Assembly: GCA_950097015.1 (NCBI GenBank) | Contig: CATNEN010000015.1 | Coordinates: 1,161,501-1,225,500 of the forward strand | Direction of reading: 5' to 3' | DNA length: 64,000 bases | Origin: Macrostomum hystrix | Taxonomy: Eukaryota; Platyhelminthes; Macrostomidae | Shown here: one piece after another, positions 54,544 to 64,000 of the stretch | Layout: the number at the start of each line of letters is the position of its first letter | Position numbering within the stretch: the stretch's first letter is position 1 | Program-made: the position numbers and the translations under genes | The notes under the pieces: model-generated | Told to the model about the DNA's origin: nothing | The model's database searches: none | The model's input: only the letters and a program-made list of their open reading frames with translations

Positions 54544-57500
54544 TCAGAAGCCATAACACTGCACAGGTCGCCTCGGCCGACCGGATCGTCGTACCGGCGG
54601 GGTCGCTAGTCCCTGTGCTGGATCCGGTGCAGGCAAGGGATCTCCGCCTCCATCGTCCGGAACCGTGTGCTGTCCTTGAATGTCGATGAGCGGGTCGAGC
54701 TCGTCAGGCACCGGTGTCTCGGGGCTCAGGCGCATCGATGTTGGTACGAGTGCCTGCTGATTCCAGGTGCTGCCGTCGGTCAGTCGGCAAGCAGCGCCCA
54801 TCGTTTTGACGATCCGAAGCGGCGCCGAGAGCCGCGTTCCGAGCTTGCCCCGTCGTATTGGACGCCGCACCCGAACCCAGTCGCCGGCGCGCAGTGCCGG
54901 CGGTCGCGCTCTTCGCCGCTGGTCCGTGTAGGCTGCCGTCCGCTGCTGGCGCTCTTGGATTCGCTGGGCCATCTCGGTATGCGCAACCGCGTTGTCCTTA
55001 GACGGTGACAGCAGAGCCGGTCGCAGCTTGAAATTCTTCTCCGCTGTCTCGCAGGCGCCGCAGTCTCGGACGAACGTCTCGACGTCGGCGTCCATCTTTG
55101 GCCACCAGGCGAACTCGCGGAGCTGCTGCTTGGTGCGCACCACCCCCGGATGTCCAGAATGGGCCGCCTCCAGAAGCTCGCGCCGCAGCTGCAGGGGAAT
55201 GACGGCTCGTTCTTGGAGAGCCAGGCAGGCGCCGTCCTGCCAGACGCTGAGGTGCTCGCGGACCTTGAAGTACGGCTGCAGCTCGCTATCCGATGAAGAG
55301 CTCCAGTTGCCGCTTGTGACGTGCTGAATCACCTGTCGCAGAACCGCATCCTCGGCTGTGGCTATCGCTAGCTGCTGCGGGGTAACAACCCGTACCGGAG
55401 GCATCGCAGTGTCTGGTAGCTGGATGATGTTCATGTCGGAACCGCAGCTCCACCTAGACAGCATGTCGGCCACGAAGTTGCGGTTGCCCGGCAGGTATCG
55501 CACATGGAAGTCATATTGCTGAAACCTGTCGCACCACCGGTGGATGCGCAGCGGCCGATGTCCGGTGCCGCTGGGTCCCAGCAGGAGCTGGCGCAGCGCT
55601 TGGTGGTCGGTCCGCAGCTCGAAATGGCGCCCGTACAGGTAGTAGTGCCACTTCTCCATGGCCCACAGGCTCGCCAGCGCCTCTCGCTCGTTCGCTGCGT
55701 ATCGCTTCTCCGTCTCGGTCAGGGCCCGGGCGGCGAAGGCGATCGGCCTCTCGATGCCATCTTGGACCTGGGACAGCTGCGCACCGAGGGACTCTGCACT
55801 GGCGTCGCTAGTGACAATCGTCTCGGCCCCTGGGTCGAAGTGGGCTAGGACCGGCGGACTGCAGATTGCCGCTTTCAACGTTTCGAATGCCTTCTCGCAC
55901 TCCGTCGACCATTCGAACACCGCGTCGCTTTTCAGCAGAGGCCGCAGTGGCGCCGTTACCTCCGCGAAGTTGGGCACGAACCGCATCAGATAGTTGGCGG
56001 ATCCCAGGAACGCCTGCAGCTCCTTCCTGTTGGTCGGCGGGCGCAGCTCGCTGAAGGCCTTGGTCTGACTCTCAGACGGTCGCATGCCGTTGGCTGAGAA
56101 GATGAAGCCAAAGAACTCAATCTCAGTCCTCCGCAGCTGGCACTTGTCCTTGTTGGCAGTGAGACCGGCGTCCTCCAATCGCTTCAGCAGTGCTCGCAGC
56201 CTCGAGTCGTGCTCGGCTTCAGTTGCTCCGAAGACGATGAAGTCGTCCAGGATGTGCTCAACACCCTGCAGATCAGACACCAGGTCGTCCAGCATCCTCT
56301 GGAATGCCGCCGGTGCAGAAGCAAGGCCGAACGGCACCCTGCAGTAGCGATACAGACCCTGGTGAGTAATGAATGCTGTCAGGTCACGTGATGACTCGTG
56401 CAGCTTCATCTGCATGTATCCTGCCTTAAGGTCGATCTTGGAGAACACGCTGCCTCCGGCCGCTTTGATCTTGGCCGAGATCTCGTCCAGCTGCGGCATC
56501 GGGTGCCGGTCGATGACGAGCGACTTGTTCGGCTCTCGCACGTCAATGCAGACTCGAATATTTCCGTCCTTCTTGTTAGCGACAACCAAGTTGGAGATCC
56601 ATGGGCTGGAATTCACCCGTTCGATGATTCCCATGGCCTCCAGACGGTCCAGCTCCTCGCCGACTTGTTGCTGCTTAGCGAGCGGAAGTCGACGGAGCGG
56701 CTGCTGCACTGGTGGCACCGCTGCGTTAATCCTCGGTTTGTGCACTGCGCCTTTGCAGAGACCGATCGAGCCGCTGAAGACCGTTGGGAACTCTCGCTCG
56801 ATGTCTACGCTGGCGATCTCGGCACCGATCTCAGCTGGCAGCTGCAGTTGCACGCGGAAGCCTAGCTTCTCCATCAGGTCGCGGCCGATGAGGTTCTCGC
56901 CAGACCTCGTGACGTAGAAGTCGTGTTGGAGCTCACGGCTGTGGTGCTTGACGGGCACTGTTGCGATCCCAGCTAGGGCGATCAGCTTCCCACCGTAGGC
57001 TCGTAGCCTCATCGACGACGTTCTTAGGCGAATGTCGCCCAAGCTCCGTGCCGTGGCCTCGTTCAGCAGAGACACCTTGGCACCGCAGTCGACCATCAGG
57101 GTGACGGTCTTTCGGATGCTGCCGAGCTGAAGGTCTGCGCGGACCTCGTTGTTGCCGTGGACTGCGTAGATTGTCTCTTCCGCGCTGACCTGCATTGTCT
57201 TATTGCGGCAGCATCGGCTGAAGTGATTCAGTTTGCCGCAGTTGTTGCACTTCTTGCCGTGCGCGGGACATTGGGCTTTGCCATCATGGCTGCGGCCGCA
57301 TCGCTGGCAGGATCCTCCGGCTTGCTGCCCTGGCTTCTTCTTGGACGGAGCGCCATGGTGACCTCGGGGTCTGGCCTCCTGCACAGCCTGGACATTTCCT
57401 GAAGAGCCGGCTGCTGCCATCGCCTTGCTGCCTGCCGCTGCCTCCTCGATAGTCGTCGCGATCACGATGGCTTGGTCCAGTGTCAGCCTGGCGGCGTCCT

Positions 57501-57999
57501 CAGTCAGCAGGCGCTCACGAATCCGGCTGCTGCTGGTTTTCTGGGCCAGCTGGTCGCGGATCATTTCGTCAGCCATTGCTCCGTAGTTGCAGGTGGCTGA
57601 CAGCTCGCGTAGTGCTGCGACAAACGTGACTGCGTCCTCTCCGGGCAGCTGATGTCGCTCCCGGAATCGGTGACGCGCCAACATCACGTTTGGCCGGTCG
57701 CCAAACACAGTCGTCAGCATGTCGCGGGTTTGCCAGAAGGTGTGGCCGTCGACAATCGCGTTGCGTGCCCTGGCAATCCGCTGCCCTTCGAAACCGAGCA
57801 GGTGCAGCAGCATGTTGCGGCTCCTCGTTGCCAGTCGCGTAGCTTCCTCTGTTGGAGCTTCGCCCTCTGCCGGCCGGTCAGTCCAGATCTGCGCCGCTTG
57901 GCAATAGATATCGAAAGCGTCTAGCCATCGATTCCATGGAACTGCTGGAGGTCCGCTTGCCGGCAGGTACGGTGTCGGTGGGCTAACGTTGAGGGCCAT
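54544..57999 (-). CDS. Ty3/Gypsy gag-pol polyprotein lacking the integrase catalytic core
   Basis: This is one 1,151-residue ORF with no frameshift. The order is: a gag-like region (1-220); two zinc knuckles (CQRC..H..C, 231-244; CNNCGKLNHFSRCC, 251-264); aspartic protease with DCGA (304-307) in place of the common DSGA/DTGA; reverse transcriptase (about 455-640) with D523 in KIDLKAGY and D585-D586 in ILDDFIVF; RNase H (728-850) with D732, E771/E773 and D798 (TSDAS, NEREAL, RTDHQ); and the integrase zinc-binding end (HSGHP ... CGAC, 947-983). From about residue 985 to 1003 it passes straight into the integrase C-terminal linker and SH3-like part (AQRIQERQQRTAAYTDQRRR, GDWVRVRRP). The whole DDE core, normally about 200 residues, is absent. 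The copy could therefore not integrate by its own integrase. Confidence 0.93.
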   Translation of the reverse strand: MALNVSPPTPYLPASGPPAVPWNRWLDAFDIYCQAAQIWTDRPAEGEAPTEEATRLATRSRNMLLHLLGFEGQRIARARNAIVDGHTFWQTRDMLTTVFGDRPNVMLARHRFRERHQLPGEDAVTFVAALRELSATCNYGAMADEMIRDQLAQKTSSSRIRERLLTEDAARLTLDQAIVIATTIEEAAAGSKAMAAAGSSGNVQAVQEARPRGHHGAPSKKKPGQQAGGSCQRCGRSHDGKAQCPAHGKKCNNCGKLNHFSRCCRNKTMQVSAEETIYAVHGNNEVRADLQLGSIRKTVTLMVDCGAKVSLLNEATARSLGDIRLRTSSMRLRAYGGKLIALAGIATVPVKHHSRELQHDFYVTRSGENLIGRDLMEKLGFRVQLQLPAEIGAEIASVDIEREFPTVFSGSIGLCKGAVHKPRINAAVPPVQQPLRRLPLAKQQQVGEELDRLEAMGIIERVNSSPWISNLVVANKKDGNIRVCIDVREPNKSLVIDRHPMPQLDEISAKIKAAGGSVFSKIDLKAGYMQMKLHESSRDLTAFITHQGLYRYCRVPFGLASAPAAFQRMLDDLVSDLQGVEHILDDFIVFGATEAEHDSRLRALLKRLEDAGLTANKDKCQLRRTEIEFFGFIFSANGMRPSESQTKAFSELRPPTNRKELQAFLGSANYLMRFVPNFAEVTAPLRPLLKSDAVFEWSTECEKAFETLKAAICSPPVLAHFDPGAETIVTSDASAESLGAQLSQVQDGIERPIAFAARALTETEKRYAANEREALASLWAMEKWHYYLYGRHFELRTDHQALRQLLLGPSGTGHRPLRIHRWCDRFQQYDFHVRYLPGNRNFVADMLSRWSCGSDMNIIQLPDTAMPPVRVVTPQQLAIATAEDAVLRQVIQHVTSGNWSSSSDSELQPYFKVREHLSVWQDGACLALQERAVIPLQLRRELLEAAHSGHPGVVRTKQQLREFAWWPKMDADVETFVRDCGACETAEKNFKLRPALLSPSKDNAVAHTEMAQRIQERQQRTAAYTDQRRRARPPALRAGDWVRVRRPIRRGKLGTRLSAPLRIVKTMGAACRLTDGSTWNQQALVPTSMRLSPETPVPDELDPLIDIQGQHTVPDDGGGDPLPAPDPAQGLATPPVRRSGRPRRPVQCYGF

Positions 58000-58010
58000 C
58001 CTCGTCGCCA
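57996..58010 (-). promoter_or_regulatory. Primer-binding site matching tRNA-Ser(GCU)
   Basis: The plus strand CCATCCTCGTCGCCA equals the 3' end of a metazoan tRNA-Ser(GCU), CCA included, and stands 2 bp from the 5' LTR. The polyprotein ATG (57997-57999) lies within this site. Confidence 0.85.
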
Positions 58011-58012
58011 GT

Positions 58013-58267
58013 TGTTATGTAGTGAACGAAGGGAACAACGGATTTGTTGGCAGATTCCAAATTGAGCAGTTATCCTTTTGTGATAGCTTTGTGTCCGTAT
58101 ATTTATAGGTAGCTGATATGTTAAATCGAAAGTTCTAGAAAACACGGACTATAGAAGGTTCTAGAATATTCTGGCCACAGAAGGTTCTAGAAACTACTAG
58201 CTTCCTCACTGCACTACTCATAGTGGCAGTATGCGTAAATTAGCATTCAGTCAGTCAATACACAACA
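58013..58267 (-). repeat. 5' LTR of the Ty3/Gypsy element
   Basis: Identical to the 3' LTR over 255 bp as read. The TATA box is at 58100-58107 and the heat-shock-like arrays at 58128-58140, 58154-58171 and 58180-58192. This copy drives transcription leftward into gag-pol. Confidence 0.95.
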
Positions 58268-61080
58268 GGTGTAGCATGAAATATTGACGGAAGCATGACT
58301 TATCGAAGGTGTAGCATGAACTATTGACGGAAGCATGAACTATCGAGGGTTTAGCATGAAACATTGACGGAAGCATGACTTATCGAGGGTGTAGCATGAA
58401 ATATTGACGGAAGCATGACTTATCGAGGGTGTAGCATGAAATATTGACGGAAGCATGAACTATCGAGGGTGTAGCATGAAATATTGACGGAAGCATGACT
58501 TATCGAGGGTTTAGCATGAACTATTGACGGAAGCATGACTTATCGAAGGTGTAGCATGAAATATTGACGGAAGCATGACTTATCGAAGGTGTAGCATGAA
58601 CTATTGACGGAAGCATGACTTATCGAAGGTGTAGCATGAACTATTGACGGAAGCATGACTTATCGAAGGTGTAGCATGAACTATTGACGGAAGCATGACT
58701 TATCGAAGGTGTAGCATGAACTATTGACGGAAGCATGACTTATCGAGGGTGTAGCATGAAATATTGACGGAAGCATGACTTATCGAGGGTGTAGCATGAA
58801 CTATTGACGGAAGCATGACTTATCGAGGGTGTAGCATGAAACATTGACGGAAGCATGACTTATCGAGGGTGTAGCATGAAACATTGACGGAAGCATGACT
58901 TATCGAGGGTGTAGCATGAAACATTGACGGAAGCATGACTTATCGAGGGTGTAGCATGAAACATTGACGGAAGCATGACTTATCGAGGGTGTAGCATGAA
59001 ACATTGACGGAAGCATGACTTATCGAGGGTGTAGCATGAAACATTGACGGAAGCATGACTTATCGAGGGTGTAGCATGAAACATCGACGGAAGCATGACT
59101 TATCGAGGGTGTAGCATGAAATATTGACGGAAGCATGACTTATCGAAGGTGTAGCATGAACTATTGACGGAAGCATGACTTATCGAAGGTGTAGCATGAA
59201 CTATTGACGGAAGCATGACTTATCGAGGGTGTAGCATGAAATATTGACGGAAGCATGAACTATCGAGGGTGTAGCATGAAATATTGACGGAAGCATGACT
59301 TATCGAGGGTGTAGCATGAAATATTGACGGAAGCATGAACTATCGAGGGTGTAGCATGAAATATTGACGGAAGCATGACTTATCGAGGGTTTAGCATGAA
59401 CTATTGACGGAAGCATGACTTATCGAAGGTGTAGCATGAAATATTGACGGAAGCATGACTTATCGAAGGTGTAGCATGAACTATTGACGGAAGCATGACT
59501 TATCGAAGGTGTAGCATGAACTATTGACGGAAGCATGACTTATCGAAGGTGTAGCATGAACTATTGACGGAAGCATGACTTATCGAAGGTGTAGCATGAA
59601 CTATTGACGGAAGCATGACTTATCGAGGGTGTAGCATGAAATATTGACGGAAGCATGACTTATCGAGGGTGTAGCATGAACTATTGACGGAAGCATGACT
59701 TATCGAGGGTGTAGCATGAAACATTGACGGAAGCATGACTTATCGAGGGTGTAGCATGAAACATTGACGGAAGCATGACTTATCGAGGGTGTAGCATGAA
59801 CTATTGACGGAAGCATGACTTATCGAGGGTGTAGCATGAAACATTGACGGAAGCATGACTTATCGAGGGTGTAGCATGAAACATTGACGGAAGCATGACT
59901 TATCGAGGGTGTAGCATGAAACATTGACGGAAGCATGACTTATCGAGGGTGTAGCATGAAACATCGACGGAAGCATGACTTATCGAGGGTGTAGCATGAA
60001 ATATTGACGGAAGCATGACTTATCGGAGGTGTAGCATGAAACATTGACGGAAGCATGAACTATCGAGGGTGTAGCATGAAACATTGACGGAAGCATGAAC
60101 TATCGAGGGTGTAGCATGAAATATTGACGGAAGCATGACTTATCGAAGGTGTAGCATGAAATATTGACGGAAGCATGAACTATCGAGGGTGTAGCATGAA
60201 ACATTGACGGAAGCATGACTTATCGAGGGTGTAGCATGAAATATTGACGGAAGCATGACTTATCGAAGGTGTAGCATGAACTATTGACGGAAGCATGAAC
60301 TATCGAGGGTTTAGCATGAAACATTGACGGAAGCATGACTTATCGAGGGTGTAGCATGAAATATTGACGGAAGCATGACTTATCGAGGGTGTAGCATGAA
60401 ACATTGACGGAAGCATGACTTATCGAAGGTGTAGCATGAACTATTGACGGAAGCATGACTTATCGAGGGTGTAGCATGAAATATTGACGGAAGCATGACT
60501 TATCGAAGGTGTAGCATGAACTATTGACGGAAGCATGACTTATCGAAGGTGTAGCATGAACTATTGACGGAAGCATGACTTATCGAGGGTGTAGCATGAA
60601 ATATTGACGGAAGCATGAACTATTGAGGGTGTAGCATGAAATATTGACGGAAGCATGACTTATCGAGGGTGTAGCATGAACTATTGACGGAAGCATGAAC
60701 TATCGAGGGTGTAGCATGAAATATTGACGGAAGCATGACTTATCGAGGGTTTAGCATGAACTATTGACGGAAGCATGACTTATCGAGGGTGTAGCATGAA
60801 ATATTGACGGAAGCATGACTTATCGAAGGTGTAGCATGAACTATTGACGGAAGCATGACTTATCGAAGGTGTAGCATGAACTATTGACGGAAGCATGACT
60901 TATCGAGGGTGTAGCATGAAATATTGACGGAAGCATGAACTATCGAGGGTGTAGCATGAACTATTGACGGAAGCAAGAACTATCGAGGGTTTAGCATGAA
61001 ACATTGACGGAAGCATGAACTATCGAGAGGGTAGCATGAAATATTGACGGAAGCATGAACTATCGAGAGGGCAGCATGTG
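58268..61080. repeat. 40-bp Y-type array, right part (about 70 copies)
   Basis: Same unit as 53505-54260. Higher-order blocks are visible: seven consecutive units with ACATTGAC (58820-59100) followed by an ATATTG/CTATTG series recur at about 59710-60000. The last units decay (GAGAGGGTAGC, GAGAGGGCAGC) at 61020-61080. Confidence 0.96.
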
Positions 61081-62460
61081 TTTTCAATGGGGTTGCATAA
61101 TTAATTTCGGGTGTAGCATAAATTATTGACCGGAAGGATAAATTTTTCGAGTGAACTTCAATAAAGTGTATTATTCCGGGAGCTTCGGTAAATATTGAGA
61201 GTAGCATGATTGTTGCAAGGTGCAGGAGCTCAATAATAGTAATAGCAATGACAGCACGGCGAGGCGAAGTGGACAACGAGAAGATAAGGCGAGATAACAA
61301 GAACTAGAACCGGACAGGACAGGACAAGCACGAGAACCAGAACGAGAACCAGGACAGACTCAGAACCAGAACCAGAACCAGTGGGGCGCGAGCGGGCCTA
61401 AAGCCCTTAGTTAAATAAGCTTAGTAAACTGCAGAACAGGGCGATCGATAACTCTAGAAACTGGCCTTAGCCAATGAGCGTGTAAGTACACTGGTCTGGG
61501 AAGACGACAATTTAAACATTAGCAAAACCAAGCTGTGGCGGCGCGATGTGCACCAACGCCTACTAACAGTAACACTCTAAGAATTACAGCTTAACCATAC
61601 GAACTGAGAAATGGATGAAAACCAGATGACATCAGTAAAACGGCTCTAGTTAGTACACACGTAAATTAGCTATGTAAATTAATACGTAAAGTAAATTGCT
61701 AGGGGCGCTCTCAACAAGTGACAACGTCACAGTGTGTTCTTCTTCCTCAAAAGGGAGTTTTGGTTGCTAGAAAAAAGTACTTGAAAATTTTTTTTAAGTA
61801 AAACTGATCATCTTTAACACGTATTGTTATAATTATCACTTAATTTTCATTTAAAAGTAGTAGAAACACTTTGCTACTAAACTTTTATGAGGCATACTTC
61901 ATTGGATAGATGATTTGTAAGCACTAGCGCTATATGCATTGGCCTGTTTATTGATACTTAAAATATACTTAAGTGGGAACATATTATGATGTCAAAAATG
62001 GGGAAGTACGACTTAAATAGAGAACATTAATAAACACAAAAAATCTTAATGGAGGGTCTGCACCTAAAGTTTAAACAGAAACTGGGATATAAAAGACATT
62101 TTGATCATGAAAAAGGAACAGGAGATCAAGTAGCACACTGATCTACTACTGAGATCAGTAGTACTATTGATTTACTAATTGGGATTTAATTAGTAAATAT
62201 TAAAATTAAAAGGACAAGTGGCATTGTTGCTTCCAATTGAAGAATTCTTTCTACGAAGCCTGGAATCTTCCTGATATTTCCGAGCATGCCTGATAAGACA
62301 GGCAAATATATTGTTATAGAACAGCGCTGAAGAGTTTGCGTGTTAATCAGACACACGAAACTCCCACTTCTAGACAATGGGGAACAATTGCCTAGGAATT
62401 TATAAAAGTCACGTGACACTTACTGCAATTGCTTCTTCTTCCTTAAGTAGTTCGTAGTCT
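61081..62460. other. Unassigned sequence right of the array
   Basis: A few decayed Y-type motifs (61080-61210) are followed by a GA-rich segment with ACCAGAACCAGA-like direct repeats (61300-61380) and unique AT-rich sequence. No gene is recognised. 61213-61737 has an LTR-like look (TGTTGCAAGG start) but lacks a supporting second copy or target duplication. Confidence 0.4.
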
Positions 62461-63371
62461 TCTGGGTCCTTGTAATCCGGTAGTTCTTCTTCTTCTTATT
62501 CTGGTCGACCGTGAGGTTTCGAGTCTGTGTTTCTTGAGTCTTGGTAGTCTTGTCTTCTTTTGTCTTCCTGGCAGCTGCTTGAGTTTGTCTGTTGGCCAAT
62601 AAATGACGAGAGCGAATCAGATTACTTGACGGTTTCCTCGAGCTCGGAATTCACAATAGAAACGTGCGCCCTAGTGAACAATTGAAATCTCTCGTGTATA
62701 TCTCTAATAGGTCCTCCTGAAGGGCGTCTTCTTCGTTACCTCCGAAAGATAACGGATAACTCAAATCAAATCAATCAATAATCCTCTAGGAATGTATCCT
62801 AGGAAACAAGGAGGCCTTTCTCAAAAGTATCGACGATATGTGGCTCTCGTAAACTTAATTCAATTCAACAAAGACCGCTAGCGATAAATAACTCTGTCTA
62901 GTAAAGCGCTTACCACTTGTCTTTCCCTCAGAGATGAGTCCTCTTCTTCGTAGGGTGTTTTGAAGTCCGGTGGACCTCTCCGAGTCTGAATTTTTAGCTC
63001 GGATTTTCGCTTGTATTTATAGTAAAATTTTGGGGAAAAACCGGTTCTACTACCGGGTGTTTACATTGGGCATACATGTTTGCACAGTGAGGTCAGACTT
63101 GTTTGATCAGCTGCGTTTTGGGGGGTTTTCAGGTGAACATTACCATATTTGGAATATTGTGTAAATACAGGTGCAGAAACCGATGAGTCATGTTTGCTTC
63201 AAGTAAATACAGCTGTCGAGAACCAGTTCTCCGATTTCATGTCACATGACTTGCTTCAAAAATAGCGCATGACTCATTCCTAAAAATAGATTAAACATTA
63301 TAGCTAAGGTTTCCTTGTGACATTACTTTAAGTAGCGCGTTAAGTAAAAACATATTTTACAACTCTCTACA
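62461..63371 (-). mobile_element. Probable LTR (3' end) of a further minus-strand element, left limit unknown
   Basis: On the minus strand the sequence right of 63371 ends in a polypurine tract and is followed by TGTAGAGAGTTG, a TG start. A minus-strand TATAAATA box lies at 63014-63021. The downstream part includes a charged, Lys/Glu-rich open stretch (62590-62420). Only one copy is in view, so the boundary and class cannot be fixed. Confidence 0.45.
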
Positions 63372-63388
63372 ATATCTCCCTTTTTTAC
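63372..63388 (-). promoter_or_regulatory. Candidate polypurine tract of the right-edge element
   Basis: The minus strand reads AAAAAAGGGAGATAT directly before the TGTAGAGAG LTR start, the same geometry as the tracts at 46477 and 54516. Confidence 0.5.
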
Positions 63389-63695
63389 GAAAAAATTCGT
63401 CCCGAATTTATTGTTGACAATTAAAATTTTGGCATAAAAATTTAGGAGAATATACTTATATGTACGTATTTGTTGAAACAGTTGTGTGGTAGAATTTTAT
63501 AGATTTACAAAAACATAGTGAAACAGTGGATAATTCGATTTAAAACTTGTACCTAAAGCGTGAGAGTGAATACCATCACCGAGCAGTAGCAATAGTTACC
63601 AGCTACGAACGTATTAGTTAGTGGTAATTGTAGACAAAATTGTAATTAAGAGGCAATAGTGAATGTAAGTAGAAGAAAAGTGTTTGGATTTTTGT

Positions 63696-63910
63696 TCACC
63701 CATAGATCATGTTGTTTAGGTGTGTTTGGTGTTGTCGCCTTATTTTTTCCACCAGCTTGCTTATGGGCCAGAAAAGTTTTTGCAGTGGTGTGTAAGTAGT
63801 TTCTTCGGTCCGTTCCATTAGCATGAGGAAGGTGTCGAACGCCGTTGGTTCTCCTGGACTTTCAGCAATATTGTGGGCGAGCAGTAAGAGCCTTTGACGA
63901 TATGATTTTT
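63696..63910 (-). CDS. Small ORF upstream of the right-edge polypurine tract (about 70 codons), unassigned
   Basis: A minus-strand open frame contains AHNIAESPGEPTAFDTFLML and ends HLNNMIYG at a TGA (63696-63698). There is no clear ATG and the family was not recognised. It may be the end of the internal coding region of an element that continues past the window edge. Confidence 0.3.
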
Positions 63911-64000
63911 AGACGCCAAGTTATTGGCCACGATTTTATGTTAATCGTTAAGTCGTTTATGCTGGCCTCCTCGCAGTTAGTTTCGTCTAGTAGGAGATCG

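Larger units (their letters stand above)
54256..58272 (-). mobile_element. Young Ty3/Gypsy retrotransposon inserted in the 40-bp array
   Basis: The element proper is 54261-58267, bounded by 5-bp target duplications GGTGT (54256-54260 and 58268-58272). The LTRs are 255 bp, TG..CA, and identical by eye. A primer site is at 57996-58010 and a polypurine tract at about 54516-54530. The tRNA-Ser primer and single gag-pol ORF fit the Mag branch of Ty3/Gypsy; the branch assignment is inferred. Removing the element restores the array register. Confidence 0.95.

Noticed and set aside
54667-57924. Plus-strand ORFs opposite the gag-pol gene
   Set aside because: Antisense shadows of a 1,151-codon ORF with clear reverse transcriptase, RNase H and protease motifs.
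61213-61737. Possible solo LTR (TGTTGCAAGG ... GACAACGTCA)
   Set aside because: Flanks do not give a matching target duplication and no second copy is in the window.

Overview
The window is animal nuclear DNA, probably from an invertebrate. Coding exons are GC-rich, have clean GT..AG introns and alternate with AT-rich, transposon-laden spacer. The poly-Gln/poly-Ala-rich proteins and minisatellite-filled introns would suit a free-living flatworm, but that is only a guess.

Layout. 1-21165 is one uninterrupted 29-bp satellite with nested higher-order repeats. Its right edge lies about 95 bp before a coding exon, so it occupies (at least part of) an intron. 21261-33807 (+) is the 3' part of a nucleoporin TPR/Megator gene: nine exons whose reading phases all join, about 1,859 codons, ending in an acidic Gln/Glu tail. 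Nearly every sizeable intron holds a private minisatellite or a mobile element (three SINE copies and a mariner transposase pseudogene split by a 34-bp array). A 22-bp minisatellite separates TPR from a two-exon RING/TRAF-type zinc-finger gene (34994-36301, +). A single-exon Crypton-type tyrosine recombinase with its catalytic residues present lies at 38612-40060 (+). A three-exon secreted fibrinogen-related protein with a duplicated N-terminal module runs leftward (43395-40988).

From 44 kb rightward there is no host gene that I can recognise. Two degenerate repeat types alternate: X, roughly 60 bp, and Y, roughly 20 bp around AGCATGA. They are interrupted by an LTR element with unusual internal ORFs (45726-49738), a solo LTR (51318-51715), and a very young Ty3/Gypsy element (54261-58267, minus strand) sitting inside a homogenised 40-bp Y-type array. 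The young element has identical 255-bp LTRs, a 5-bp target duplication, a tRNA-Ser primer site overlapping its start codon, and a polyprotein with no integrase catalytic core. The right edge appears to hold one LTR and polypurine tract of a further minus-strand element.

The most interesting signals are perfect heat-shock-element arrays just upstream of TATA boxes in two unrelated LTRs; a very recent insertion of an element that lacks the integrase core; the distinct tandem repeats in successive introns of one essential gene; and the alternating X/Y repeat architecture. Host genes here show no evident pathway link to one another.
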